Part shown: piece after piece, positions 18,422 to 26,748 of the stretch
How positions within the stretch are numbered: position 1 is the stretch's first letter
How the letters are laid out: each line of letters begins with the position of its first letter
Assembly: GCF_900197575.1 (NCBI RefSeq)
Contig: NZ_FZLN01000002.1
Span: 274,540-338,539, forward strand
Length of the DNA stretch: 64,000 bases
Direction: 5' to 3'
Origin: Acinetobacter apis
GTDB taxonomy: Bacteria; Pseudomonadota; Gammaproteobacteria; Pseudomonadales; Moraxellaceae
The notes under the pieces: model-generated
The model's database searches: none
What the model saw: the letters and a program-made list of their open reading frames with translations, nothing else
Told to the model about the DNA's origin: nothing
Position numbers and translations under genes: made by a program

Positions 18422-18435
18422 GTACAGACCTGTAC
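18422..18435. promoter_or_regulatory. Second TetR-like half-palindrome
   Basis: GTACAGACCTGTAC has 6-bp symmetric outer arms and shares TACAGAC with the perfect palindrome at 17791. It lies 58 bases before the 18494 gene, so that gene may belong to the same regulon. Confidence 0.45.
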
Positions 18436-18493
18436 GTATATATGTTGTACAATCGTAAGTAACCCACAGTAGATAGGTTAGTGCAGGTCGCTT

Positions 18494-19045
18494 ATGATTT
18501 ATCAATCTGAAGATCTTTTTTTACACGATGAAGCGTGGAAAGATGATGTTGTCACTCGTTTTAGAAATCCTATGGTACGCCAGAAACTATGTGATGAGTG
18601 TCTAGGGGACAGCTTAAAACAAACACACTTTTTTTATAGCTTTTGCCATCAAGAGCATTTCCAAAATCAACATCATCTGCTTACACCACTGCTTATTTAC
18701 ACCAACATTGAGCATCAGCTACAACAAGATGTGATTGAGCAGCCATTCATCATTTTTTTTGATCAACAGCTTAACGACTCAGGTCAAAAATGTACTGAAC
18801 AATTGGTTTGGGATGCGCTAAGCTATGTACATCAGTCTGATCCATGTACATGGCCAGCATATTTATCAAAACACCCCATGAACCCACATCATTATTATTT
18901 TTATTTTAATGGAGTTGCTTTATCTATTCAGCTGGTAAATTGCGCTGACATCATACAACAACCCAATAACCAGCTCATTTTAATTATTCAAAAAACATCA
19001 ATTCAGCAATATAATCAAAACCAAATAATGAAAAAAGTTAGTTAG
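18494..19045 (+). CDS. Hypothetical protein, YqcI/YcgG-like
   Basis: The 183-residue protein is rich in His, Gln and aromatic residues. Its order is a PFIIFF strand (about residues 84-89), a helix with VWDALSYVHQSDP, then TWPAYLSKHPMNPHHYYFYFNG and a strand SIQLVN. This matches the YqcI/YcgG family outline (FF strand, FW-LL helix, D-WP, P-dP, W-F-F-G), whose function is not established. There is no signal peptide or membrane segment. It follows the TetR gene by 98 bases on the same strand with an operator-like repeat between them. The family assignment is tentative. Confidence 0.45.
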   Translation: MIYQSEDLFLHDEAWKDDVVTRFRNPMVRQKLCDECLGDSLKQTHFFYSFCHQEHFQNQHHLLTPLLIYTNIEHQLQQDVIEQPFIIFFDQQLNDSGQKCTEQLVWDALSYVHQSDPCTWPAYLSKHPMNPHHYYFYFNGVALSIQLVNCADIIQQPNNQLILIIQKTSIQQYNQNQIMKKVS

Positions 19046-19054
19046 TATGTATAG

Positions 19055-19082
19055 GTGATAGGTACAGCCATGTACCTATCAC
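19055..19082. terminator. Perfect 12-bp stem-loop between convergent genes
   Basis: GTGATAGGTACA and TGTACCTATCAC enclose a 4-base loop GCCA, nine bases after one stop codon and three bases from the other. There is no T run, so it may be a bidirectional transcript end stabiliser rather than a strong intrinsic terminator. Confidence 0.55.
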
Positions 19083-19085
19083 ATG

Positions 19086-19718
19086 TCATTGATTAATTAA
19101 GATTTCATGACTCTGTATACGCACAACACCTAATGCTTTCATTTCTTGCCATGCAATCTCAAGTGAACCATTTAAGTCGATCGCTGCTGTCGCATCTTCT
19201 ATAACATAGGTGTTAAAACCAAGTTTTGCAGCATCTTTTGCTGTCCATGCCACACAAAAATCTGTTGCAACACCTACAACATAAACGGTGTCTATTCCTC
19301 TTTCTTTTAAATAACCATTTAAACCAGTTGGCGTTTGATGATCTGCCTCCAAAAATGCTGAATAACTGTCTATATAACGATGGCAGCCTTTACGAATAAT
19401 CAGTTGTACTGCGGGAATATCGATATTTAATGCAGGATGAAATGCCGCATCTTCTGACCCTTGTACACAATGACGTGGCCAAAGAATTTGTGGACCATAA
19501 TCGAGTGTTATCAAATCATAAGGTTGTTTATTTTCATGGTTATCTGCAAATGAAATATGATCACTTGGATGCCAATCTTGGGTCAAAACGACATGATTAA
19601 ACTGTTTTGTTAACGTATTAATTAAGGGAATAACTTGATCTGCCTGTTCAACAGCCAATTGCCCACCTGGCATAAAGCCATTTTGAATATCAACCACAAT
19701 CAATGCTGTATTCTTCAT
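19086..19718 (-). CDS. pncA: Nicotinamidase
   Basis: The 210-residue isochorismatase-fold protein has the catalytic triad in place. Asp is in LIVVDIQNGF, Lys in IIRKGCHRY, and the nucleophile Cys in VYVVGVATDFCVAWTAKDA. The metal-site residues lie in TQDWHPSDHISFA and PRHCVQGSEDAAFH. It hydrolyses nicotinamide to nicotinate for NAD salvage in the cytoplasm. It stands alone, converging on the YcgG-like gene and divergent from dapA. Confidence 0.92.
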   Translation of the reverse strand: MKNTALIVVDIQNGFMPGGQLAVEQADQVIPLINTLTKQFNHVVLTQDWHPSDHISFADNHENKQPYDLITLDYGPQILWPRHCVQGSEDAAFHPALNIDIPAVQLIIRKGCHRYIDSYSAFLEADHQTPTGLNGYLKERGIDTVYVVGVATDFCVAWTAKDAAKLGFNTYVIEDATAAIDLNGSLEIAWQEMKALGVVRIQSHEILINQ

Positions 19719-19971
19719 CTCATCTCCGCTGTGATTTGCTTTAATCGTTCATTCATTTGGTATTGAACAAACAAAATAAAGTGTATTGTCATGCCTATTT
19801 AGTCATACTTTAAACTGAATAACGAGTAAAGGGAGTTGAAAAAAAGTGTATAAGGTTTTATAAACGTAATGAAATAAAGTTGTTCTTCTTTCAGTGATCA
19901 GTCATAATTTGCATATACTTTATGCAGTGATTTGAATCTTTCATTGAATTTTTTAAATTTCGAATAAACGA

Positions 19972-19995
19972 CCATCTCATATTGATGAGAGATGG
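19972..19995 (+). promoter_or_regulatory. Hairpin in the dapA leader
   Basis: CCATCTC and GAGATGG pair around a 10-base loop, 22 bases before the dapA start, and could be extended with one bulge. It is too small for a lysine riboswitch. It may affect translation or mRNA stability. Confidence 0.35.
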
Positions 19996-20016
19996 CACAA
20001 CAGGATTGTTTTTAAA

Positions 20017-20910
20017 ATGACTCAGCTCGTTCAGCACATTCAAGGCTCTATTGTCGCACTCGTCACTCCAATGCTTGAAGATGGCAAGGTAGACTGGAAG
20101 GGTCTAGAGAAGCTCGTTGAATGGCATATCGAACAGGGTACCAACGCAATTGTTGCTGTAGGAACAACTGGTGAGTCATCAACGTTAACCATGGATGAAC
20201 ATTCGCAAGTCGTGAAAGAAGTTGTTCGTGTTGCAAATAAACGTATTCCAGTGATTGCAGGAACAGGCGCCAACTCAACACATGAAGCTGTTAAGCTAAC
20301 TCAAGAAGCATATGAGTTCGGTGCAGATGCCGTATTGTCTGTCGTGCCTTATTACAATAAGCCAAGCCAAGAAGGCTTATATCAACATTTTAAAGCGGTT
20401 GCAGAATCTGCTGATATTCCCGTTATTTTATACAATGTTCCAAGCCGTACTATCACTGACCTGCACAATGACACAGTCATGCGTCTTGCTGGCATAAAAA
20501 ACATTATTGGTATTAAAGATGCCACAGGTGATTTGGAACGTGGCCGAGAGCTGATTGAACGCTTGAATGGCCAAATGGTGGTTTATTCAGGCGATGATGA
20601 AACAGCCACTGAACTCATGCTCATGGGCGGAAAAGGCAGTATTTCAGTAACAGCGAATGTTACCCCGAAAAAAGTTAGTGTGCTTTGCCAAGAAGCCATT
20701 GCAAATCATGCTGAGCAAGCTCGCCTTCTTGACCGCGAAATTGCAAAATTAAACATTATTTTGTTTTGTGAAGCCAATCCAGTTCCTGTCAAATGGGCGC
20801 TTTATGAAATGGGAATGATTGAAAAAGGCATTCGTTTGCCGCTGACGCCATTGGCGGAACAGCATCGTTTACCTTTACGTGAAACTCTCCAAGATATCGG
20901 TATTATTTAA
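20017..20910 (+). CDS. dapA: 4-hydroxy-tetrahydrodipicolinate synthase
   Basis: The 297-residue TIM-barrel enzyme shows the family motifs GTTGESSTL (residues about 45-53), VVPYYNKPSQEGLYQHF, the tyrosine in LYNVPSRT and the Schiff-base lysine in GIKDATGDL. It condenses pyruvate with aspartate semialdehyde, the first committed step to diaminopimelate and lysine. The dapB partner lies 11 kb downstream. dapA is followed at 12 bases by a BamC-like lipoprotein gene and then purC, the same order as in E. coli and Pseudomonas. Confidence 0.95.
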   Translation: MTQLVQHIQGSIVALVTPMLEDGKVDWKGLEKLVEWHIEQGTNAIVAVGTTGESSTLTMDEHSQVVKEVVRVANKRIPVIAGTGANSTHEAVKLTQEAYEFGADAVLSVVPYYNKPSQEGLYQHFKAVAESADIPVILYNVPSRTITDLHNDTVMRLAGIKNIIGIKDATGDLERGRELIERLNGQMVVYSGDDETATELMLMGGKGSISVTANVTPKKVSVLCQEAIANHAEQARLLDREIAKLNIILFCEANPVPVKWALYEMGMIEKGIRLPLTPLAEQHRLPLRETLQDIGII

Positions 20911-20922
20911 GAGCACAATTTT

Positions 20923-21534
20923 ATGCAACTACGTTTAAGTATAGCCATAGCTACGCTTGCAGTCTTCACCATTTCAGGTTGTAGTACGATCAGTACAAAG
21001 CTTGCAGTGAATAATGGTTCTTTAGACTATAAAAAAGCAACCACAGTTGAATCTCTTAAATATCCTGAGGGTATTACGGCACGTCCAGCGACTCCGCTCT
21101 ACCCTGCTCCAATTATTGATCCATTGGCATTAAAAAATGCGCCTGATTTTGAAAATCAAAAAGGCAACCGTTTTGCTATGCCAAGACCTGGTGAAGTGGT
21201 AAAAAACCGCTCTAATTCACGTCAAGAAACCTATGTACGTCCAGCAGTATTGTTTGATGCAAAACAAAACCCTTTGCTGAAAGTCACGGGTAAATCTGAT
21301 ACCATTTGGCAGTATACACTTGCAACACTAAGCAGCTTTAACTATAACGTGGTTGAGCAAAGTAATACACGCTATGAAGCGACCATCAAAGTCGATGACA
21401 AGCTTTATGTGTTAAAGCTTTCCGTCGCAGGTAAAAACTGTACTTTGGTACTATTCAACCCCGACAATAGTTATGCTGATCCTGCTGCTGCAACCGTGCT
21501 ATTACAGCAAATTGCTCAAAATTGGCCAGCTTAA
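20923..21534 (+). CDS. bamC: BamC/NlpB-like outer-membrane lipoprotein
   Basis: The 203-residue precursor has a signal peptide ending in the lipobox ISGCS, so the mature protein would start at Cys 20. A disordered proline-rich segment follows, with YPEGITARPATPLYPAPI, similar to the BamC lasso that packs on BamD. One compact domain of about 80 residues comes after that. Position between dapA and purC supports BamC. It is much shorter than the E. coli protein (344 residues) and seems to have only one of the two helix-grip domains. It would be an accessory subunit of the outer membrane protein assembly complex. Confidence 0.7.
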   Translation: MQLRLSIAIATLAVFTISGCSTISTKLAVNNGSLDYKKATTVESLKYPEGITARPATPLYPAPIIDPLALKNAPDFENQKGNRFAMPRPGEVVKNRSNSRQETYVRPAVLFDAKQNPLLKVTGKSDTIWQYTLATLSSFNYNVVEQSNTRYEATIKVDDKLYVLKLSVAGKNCTLVLFNPDNSYADPAAATVLLQQIAQNWPA

Positions 21535-21568
21535 ACTTAGGCATTAATTATCCAAACAGGTTCATCCC

Positions 21569-22288
21569 ATGTTAAAACAAACCCTGCTCTATACTGGTAA
21601 AGCCAAATCTGTTTATGAAACAGATCATCCAGATCATTTAATTTTAGTTTTTCGCGATGATGCTTCGGCATTTAATGGTGAAAAAGTTGCACAGTTAGAT
21701 CGTAAGGGTAAAGTTAACAACCTGTTTAATGCCTTCATTATGGAAAAGTTGGCTGAAGCTGGCATTGAAACACATTTTGAAAAGCTATTAAATCCAAGCG
21801 AAGTTTTGGTTAAACGTTTAGATATGATTCCTGTTGAATGTGTAATTCGTAACTATGCAGCAGGTTCTTTGTGCCGCCGCTTAGGTATTGAAGAAGGCAA
21901 ACAACTAACTCCACCAACATTTGAACTATTTTATAAAGATGATGGTTTAGGTGATCCAATGGTGAATGAATCACAGTCAATTGCACTTGGTTGGGCCACA
22001 GCAGAACAACTTGAGCAAATGAAAAAATTAACTTATCAAGTGAACGATGTATTAACAGCGTTATTCGATCAAGGCGACATGCTATTGGTTGACTTTAAAC
22101 TTGAATTTGGTGTGTTCCATGGCCGTATTGTGCTTGGTGATGAGTTTTCACCAGATGGCTGCCGTCTTTGGGATAAAAACACCAAAAAGAAATTAGACAA
22201 AGATCGTTTCCGTCAAGGGCTTGGTGATGTGGTTGAAGCGTATGAAGAAGTTGCACAGCGCTTAGGTATATCACTTGATTCAATCTAA
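21569..22288 (+). CDS. purC: Phosphoribosylaminoimidazole-succinocarboxamide synthase
   Basis: The 239-residue protein has the SAICAR synthetase pattern: [14 protein letters not shown] at the start, [20 protein letters not shown], then [20 protein letters not shown] and the metal/ATP motif [15 protein letters not shown] near the C terminus. It joins aspartate to CAIR using ATP, a middle step of purine synthesis. The start follows a short leader after the bamC-like gene, and a clear terminator comes 15 bases after the stop, so it closes the dapA unit. Confidence 0.95.
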   Translation: MLKQTLLYTGKAKSVYETDHPDHLILVFRDDASAFNGEKVAQLDRKGKVNNLFNAFIMEKLAEAGIETHFEKLLNPSEVLVKRLDMIPVECVIRNYAAGSLCRRLGIEEGKQLTPPTFELFYKDDGLGDPMVNESQSIALGWATAEQLEQMKKLTYQVNDVLTALFDQGDMLLVDFKLEFGVFHGRIVLGDEFSPDGCRLWDKNTKKKLDKDRFRQGLGDVVEAYEEVAQRLGISLDSI

Positions 22289-22302
22289 TTCCTACAAATA
22301 CA

Positions 22303-22334
22303 AAAGCTGAGCCTAAATGGCTCAGCTTTTTTTA
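22303..22334 (+). terminator. Rho-independent terminator of dapA-bamC-purC
   Basis: Perfect 11-bp arms AAAGCTGAGCC and GGCTCAGCTTT with a 5-base loop and a T run. Confidence 0.9.
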
Positions 22335-22369
22335 TGTTACATTGAATAAAATCTATTCAGTTGATCATT

Positions 22370-23284
22370 ATGAATATCACACATCGCTTGGGTTTATTTT
22401 TATTACTTGGCATCAGTCTATTTGCACATGCTGATCAAAGCACGCTTCGCCCCCCAACAATGATTGCTTTATGGCCTCATCTTAAAGCACCAACCATAAC
22501 ACCATCGCAACTTCATCAGAATTTAACCGCTAAAGACCTCCATACCCCATTTATGGCCGAATATTTGCCAAAGCAATCGAACCACATAGCTGTTTTAGTG
22601 ATTAGCGGAGGTGGTTATGCACATGAAATATTGAATAAAGAAGGCACACCTGCCTCACTTTGGATGCAAAAACAAGGTTTTACGGTATATGAGCTTATTT
22701 ATCGGCTGCCTAAAAAAGACCATTTAAAAGAGTCAAGAACCTTTCCTTTTGCAGACGGACAACGTGCTTTACGCATCATCAAATCAAAACAACAGCAATT
22801 AGGTCTTCGAAGTATTGGCGTGATGGGCTTTTCGGCAGGTGGACATTTGGCAGGTATGCTTACCACACAACCAACTTATCTTTTTTATAATCCACAAGAT
22901 CCGATCGATCAACTTTCTGCTCGACCAGATTTTGCAGTGTTGTTATATCCTGTGATTAGCATGCAACAACCATTAAATATCACTCATGCCTATAAAAGCT
23001 TATTTGGCCAGTCGACAGATGGCGCGTTATTACAACAATATTCTGTCAATGCACAAGTCACATTAAATACAGCACCTGTCTTTTTAGCCCATGCCTTAGA
23101 TGACAAAATATCACCTATTGAAAATAGCTTACTACTGCATCAAGCCCTTGATGCCAAGCAAGTCAAAAATGAATTGGTGGTCTTCAAGCAAGGTGGCCAT
23201 GGCTTTGGTCTAGGCAAAGCCAATACTGAAACCACCACATGGCCAAATCAATTTCTCACTTGGCTAAAGAAAAATCAATTTTAA
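22370..23284 (+). CDS. Exported alpha/beta hydrolase (esterase family)
   Basis: The protein is about 304 residues from ATG 22370; a TTG three codons upstream is also in frame. A signal peptide of about 20 residues ends in FAHA. The mature part has an oxyanion strand VISGGGYAHE, the nucleophile elbow GFSAGGHLAG (Ser near residue 165), an acid in HALDDKISP and a His in GGHGFGLG. This is the layout of BD-FAE/acetyl-esterase-type hydrolases. It should act in the periplasm on an ester. Substrate unknown. It converges on rarA across a hairpin. Confidence 0.75.
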   Translation: MNITHRLGLFLLLGISLFAHADQSTLRPPTMIALWPHLKAPTITPSQLHQNLTAKDLHTPFMAEYLPKQSNHIAVLVISGGGYAHEILNKEGTPASLWMQKQGFTVYELIYRLPKKDHLKESRTFPFADGQRALRIIKSKQQQLGLRSIGVMGFSAGGHLAGMLTTQPTYLFYNPQDPIDQLSARPDFAVLLYPVISMQQPLNITHAYKSLFGQSTDGALLQQYSVNAQVTLNTAPVFLAHALDDKISPIENSLLLHQALDAKQVKNELVVFKQGGHGFGLGKANTETTTWPNQFLTWLKKNQF

Positions 23285-23292
23285 CTCAGACG

Positions 23293-23319
23293 GAGATGCC
23301 ATACATTTAATGGCATCTC
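23293..23319. terminator. Bidirectional hairpin between hydrolase gene and rarA
   Basis: GAGATGCCAT and ATGGCATCTC arms around a 7-base loop, in the 41-base gap between convergent genes. Poor T run on either side. Confidence 0.55.
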
Positions 23320-23325
23320 GGTCTA

Positions 23326-24612
23326 TTATTCAGGTGTTTCATGATTTTGTTGCCAACGGCGTTGTTGTAACCGTTCACCTTCAACTTCACGTTTGTTTCT
23401 GGCTGATTCATACAGTTTTGTACCCAAAAGCTCAGGTGGTAAATAATCTTGTTTGACAAAGTTTTCAGCATAGTCATGTGGATATAAATAACTGACGCCA
23501 TAGCCTTGGTTTTTCATAAGTTGTGTAGGTGCATTTCTTAAATGCAATGGTACAGGCAAATTGGCTGTTTTTTCTGCCAAAGCCATGGCACGATTAATTG
23601 CCAAATACGTGCTGTTGCTTTTTGCACTTGTGGCTAAATAGACAGCACATTGCCCCAAAATAATACGTGCTTCAGGCATACCAATCACTTGCACAGAACG
23701 CAAGCAAGCTTCTGCCAATAATAAAGCATTGGGATTTGAATTACCGATATCTTCTGAAGCTGCAATGAGCATACGGCGTGAGATAAAAATTGGATCCTCA
23801 CCACCTTTTAACATACGAGCCATCCAATAAAGCGCCGCATCTGGGTCACTCCCGCGAATAGATTTAATAAATGCTGACACCAAGTCATAATGTTGCTCGC
23901 CTGATTTGTCATAGCGTGCAATATTTTGCTGGGCAACTTTAACCACTAGCGCATTGGTAATATGGTTTTTTTCTTCACTTTGATCTTCAAATGTACTTGC
24001 CACCAAGTCCAATAAATTTAATGCTTTTCTTGCATCCCCTGCTGCAAATTGAATGAGTGCTTCATATTCATTAATAAAAATATTTTTTTCTTTTAAAATT
24101 TGATCTGTCTGAATCGCATGCGTTAATAACTGAGTAATCGAATTTTCATCAAGGCTATTTAAGGTATACACTTGGCAACGTGATAAAAGTGCACTGTTCA
24201 CTTCAAATGAAGGGTTTTCTGTAGTTGCACCAATTAAGGTGATTTTGCCTTTTTCTACAGCCCCCAATAAAGCATCTTGCTGTGATTTATTAAAACGGTG
24301 AATTTCATCAATAAAAACGACTGGAGTCAATAAATCACCACTATCGGCAATAATTTCACGTAACTCTTTGACCCCAGTATTTAAAGCAGACAAACTTAAA
24401 AATGGACGGTCAACAGCTTGAGCAAGTAACAATGCCACAGTGGTTTTGCCCACGCCAGGTGGACCCCAAAAAATAATAGAAGGCAAATGCCCTTGATCAA
24501 TCATGAGTTTTAATGGTGCATCGTCACCCAATAAATGACTTTGTCCAATAATTTCTGATAAATCACGCGGTCGTAACCGTTCAGGTAAAGGAATGCTTTG
24601 GCGGTCTGTCAT
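23326..24612 (-). CDS. rarA: Replication-associated recombination protein A (AAA+ ATPase)
   Basis: The 428-residue AAA+ protein of the clamp-loader type has [16 protein letters not shown] at the start, Walker [10 protein letters not shown] (about residues 51-59) and Walker [20 protein letters not shown]. Sensor 1 [11 protein letters not shown] and the MgsA C-terminal [27 protein letters not shown] region follow. RarA (MgsA) acts at stalled replication forks with SSB. Full length, single gene, converging on the esterase gene. Confidence 0.93.
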   Translation of the reverse strand: MTDRQSIPLPERLRPRDLSEIIGQSHLLGDDAPLKLMIDQGHLPSIIFWGPPGVGKTTVALLLAQAVDRPFLSLSALNTGVKELREIIADSGDLLTPVVFIDEIHRFNKSQQDALLGAVEKGKITLIGATTENPSFEVNSALLSRCQVYTLNSLDENSITQLLTHAIQTDQILKEKNIFINEYEALIQFAAGDARKALNLLDLVASTFEDQSEEKNHITNALVVKVAQQNIARYDKSGEQHYDLVSAFIKSIRGSDPDAALYWMARMLKGGEDPIFISRRMLIAASEDIGNSNPNALLLAEACLRSVQVIGMPEARIILGQCAVYLATSAKSNSTYLAINRAMALAEKTANLPVPLHLRNAPTQLMKNQGYGVSYLYPHDYAENFVKQDYLPPELLGTKLYESARNKREVEGERLQQRRWQQNHETPE

Positions 24613-24691
24613 TTTGAATCGTCAATATCAACTGTAAATTCATTATAAGGGTCTAAACCACATCCTCATACTGTCTCAACAAAATTTATAC

Positions 24692-25132
24692 TCAGTGAAT
24701 ATTTAGGCGTAAATCAATGATGTCATCTGAACTATCAGGGGCATGAAGTGACTGAATGATTTTACAATTTTGCACCGTTTCATCGTGATCACATAACTGC
24801 TTTAAATGCTCTAACTGCTGTTTAAACCTTAGCAATTGATCAATAGTTTGATTCACATGATTAAGATGATTTGCAATCAATTCATTCACTGGCGCACAAC
24901 CATCTGTTGGATGTTTTAATTGCTCATGCAATGCTTGTATTTCTTTTAATGACATACCAAGTTCTCGGCAATGCCTTATAAATATTAATTGCGACAAACT
25001 ATTTTCACCATAATAACGATAATTATTGTCTGCACGCTGTGCAGGATCAATCAACGCTTTTTTCTCATAAAAACGAATTGTATCTGCACTTAGCTTTGCT
25101 TTTTTTGCCAATTCACCAATCGTATATTTCAT
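24692..25132 (-). CDS. MerR-family heavy-metal regulator (CadR/PbrR/ZntR type)
   Basis: The 146-residue protein has a MerR helix-turn-helix (YTIGELAKKAKLSADTIRFYEKKALIDPAQR) and a coiled-coil dimer region at about residues 80-112. Metal-site cysteines are at 79, 114 and 123, the three-cysteine pattern of cadmium/lead/zinc sensors. It is divergent to a CDF-like transporter, with a MerR-type promoter of 19-bp spacer between them. Such proteins twist the promoter when metal binds. Metal identity is inferred; ZntR has an additional Cys115 that is Asp here, which leans towards CadR/PbrR. Confidence 0.85.
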   Translation of the reverse strand: MKYTIGELAKKAKLSADTIRFYEKKALIDPAQRADNNYRYYGENSLSQLIFIRHCRELGMSLKEIQALHEQLKHPTDGCAPVNELIANHLNHVNQTIDQLLRFKQQLEHLKQLCDHDETVQNCKIIQSLHAPDSSDDIIDLRLNIH

Positions 25133-25141
25133 GATTTTTGC

Positions 25142-25172
25142 TTGACCTTGGAGTTGCTCTAAGCTTTTAAAT
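25142..25172 (+). promoter_or_regulatory. MerR-type promoter with 19-bp spacer
   Basis: TTGACC (25142-25147) and TTAAAT (25167-25172) are 19 bases apart, longer than the normal 17, as in MerR-controlled promoters. The spacer contains the imperfect dyad CTTGGAG-TTG-CTCTAAG. It drives the CDF-like gene starting at 25203. Confidence 0.75.
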
Positions 25173-25202
25173 GAGTGTAAATCGATTCAAAGGAAGATTC
25201 AA

Positions 25203-25838
25203 ATGGCTAAATGTTGTCATCATGAAGCACCTAAAACAGGCTTTTCACAGCGATTTCGTATGGCGCTTTGGATTGCACTGATTCTAAATGCTTCACTATT
25301 TTTAATTGAAGTTATTGGTGGTATGCAGTCTGGTTCTTCAGCACTTTGGGCCGATGCACTTGATTTTGCAGGTGATTCTTTTAATTATATTTTATCATTA
25401 ATTGCACTTGGCATGAGCTTATATTGGCGTGCAACAGCAGCCTTGGTCAAAGGTATTATGATGCTGAGCTTTGCTGCTGCTATTGTAATTAAAGTGATTT
25501 GGTCATATAGCAATGGACAACCGCCTGAAGTAATGACCATGGGCATTATTGGTGGATTGGCTTTAGCTGCTAATATTGTCAGTGCGCTTGTGCTATATGC
25601 CTTTAAAGAAGGCGACTCCAATATGCGTTCAGTTTGGTTATGTAGTCGTAACGATGCTATTGGTAATGTCGCTGTGTTAGGTGCTGCACTTGGTGTATTT
25701 GGCACACAAAGCGTGCTCCCTGACTTAATTGTTGCTGCAATTATGGCTGGTTTAGGATGGTCAGGTGGTGTACAAATTATTAAAGGGGCACTTGCTGAGC
25801 GACAACAAGCAAAACATCACTCACATGCACATTCTTAA
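25203..25838 (+). CDS. CDF-like cation transporter lacking cytoplasmic domain
   Basis: The 211-residue protein has about six membrane segments starting near residue 20 and ends soon after the last one in a His-rich tail (HHSHAHS). Its N terminus is also metal-binding in look (KCCHHE). The cation-diffusion-facilitator metal sites are altered. In TM2 the usual HxxxD reads DFAGD (Asp for His), and in TM5 the segment CSRND has Cys at the His position. The cytoplasmic C-terminal domain of ordinary CDF proteins (total about 300 residues) is absent. MerR control suggests efflux of cadmium, lead or zinc. A good ribosome site, AAAGGAAG, precedes the ATG. Confidence 0.8.
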   Translation: MAKCCHHEAPKTGFSQRFRMALWIALILNASLFLIEVIGGMQSGSSALWADALDFAGDSFNYILSLIALGMSLYWRATAALVKGIMMLSFAAAIVIKVIWSYSNGQPPEVMTMGIIGGLALAANIVSALVLYAFKEGDSNMRSVWLCSRNDAIGNVAVLGAALGVFGTQSVLPDLIVAAIMAGLGWSGGVQIIKGALAERQQAKHHSHAHS

Positions 25839-25844
25839 CAATTA

Positions 25845-25868
25845 CGCTGGGTCTCATCTGACCCAGCG
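25845..25868. terminator. Hairpin between CDF-like gene and ycgN-like gene
   Basis: CGCTGGGTC and GACCCAGCG arms with a 6-base loop. It overlaps the last codons of the converging minus-strand gene. Confidence 0.55.
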
Positions 25869-26303
25869 AATTACATATTCATCAATGCGTTCATCATCAA
25901 TATCAAGCTCTGAAATACACCGACCTGCCACAGATTTTTTTGCGGTAATTACATTTTGGCGTGAACCTGTATTTAAATAATGCCATGCAGGCAACGACTT
26001 GCCTTCATACATACGGCGATAAGCACAAGTCTGAGGTAACCAATATGCAATGGTTGAAATTTTCTCGACAGTCAGTTCAATACATTCAGGTACATATTGT
26101 TTACGATTCGTATAATCCGAACAGTGCCCTGTACTACAGTCTAATAAATGACATGCCACTTTGGTATATGCCACGTCATGGGTATCATCATCTTCAAGTT
26201 TAATCAAACAACACTGCCCACAGCCATCACATAAAGCTTCCCACTCAGGTTGGGTCAACTCATTTAATGAATAATGTTGCCAAAAATTTAAACGTAATGA
26301 CAT
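25854..26303 (-). CDS. YcgN-like cysteine-cluster protein (YkgJ family)
   Basis: The protein is about 149 residues from ATG 26303; an in-frame TTG six codons upstream is less likely. It contains the cluster CDGCGQCCLIKLED near residue 30, then CHLLDCSTGHCSDY, CIEL and CAYRRMYEGKSLPAWHYL, all typical of UPF0260/YcgN. The family has conserved cysteines thought to bind a metal or Fe-S centre, but no activity is established. It is cytoplasmic with no signal peptide. It converges on the CDF-like gene, and the shared hairpin lies in its 3' end. Confidence 0.8.
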   Translation of the reverse strand: MSLRLNFWQHYSLNELTQPEWEALCDGCGQCCLIKLEDDDTHDVAYTKVACHLLDCSTGHCSDYTNRKQYVPECIELTVEKISTIAYWLPQTCAYRRMYEGKSLPAWHYLNTGSRQNVITAKKSVAGRCISELDIDDERIDEYVIRWVR

Positions 26304-26503
26304 CTTTAACAACTCAAGCAATATTCATAACAGCATCATAACATACTCTGATTTTGATCGAAAAATTGCCAATAGATGATTGATCATTTTTCTTTTCACC
26401 TTGTTATTTATCACACATATTTCACACAAAAATTCGCTTAATTTACACTTTATCACTGCTAAAATAAGAGCCAATCACAAGAATAAAATATAAGGAAATC
26501 ATT

Positions 26504-26659
26504 ATGTTTCGTTGGGTAATTATTTTTGCTGTCATTGCCTTGATTGCAAGTTTACTTGGTTTAGGTGGTATTGCTGGATTATCCAAAGAATTTGCGGTAA
26601 TTTTATTTGTTGTTGCACTCGTTCTTGCGGCAATCGGACTTTATACGCGAGGTCGCTAA
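26504..26659 (+). CDS. Small DUF1328/YtjA-family membrane protein
   Basis: A 51-codon gene with AAGGA upstream of the ATG. The protein has two hydrophobic segments separated by a short [12 protein letters not shown] turn and ends in LYTRGR, the full pattern of DUF1328 (YtjA) proteins. These are inner-membrane microproteins linked with stress conditions in enterobacteria, with no known activity. It stands alone ahead of the dienelactone hydrolase gene, separated by about 90 bases. Confidence 0.85.
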   Translation: MFRWVIIFAVIALIASLLGLGGIAGLSKEFAVILFVVALVLAAIGLYTRGR

Positions 26660-26748
26660 CAGTGCATCAGCGTCATCCTGTAAACATGCACTAAAATGGT
26701 TTCCTCCAACACTTCAAATAACACCAAGATTTTAATAAAAGGTTTCTT

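Noticed and set aside
19719..20016. Possible lysine riboswitch before dapA
   Set aside because: The region holds only one small hairpin and not the five-helix lysine aptamer; it is too short after likely promoter positions.
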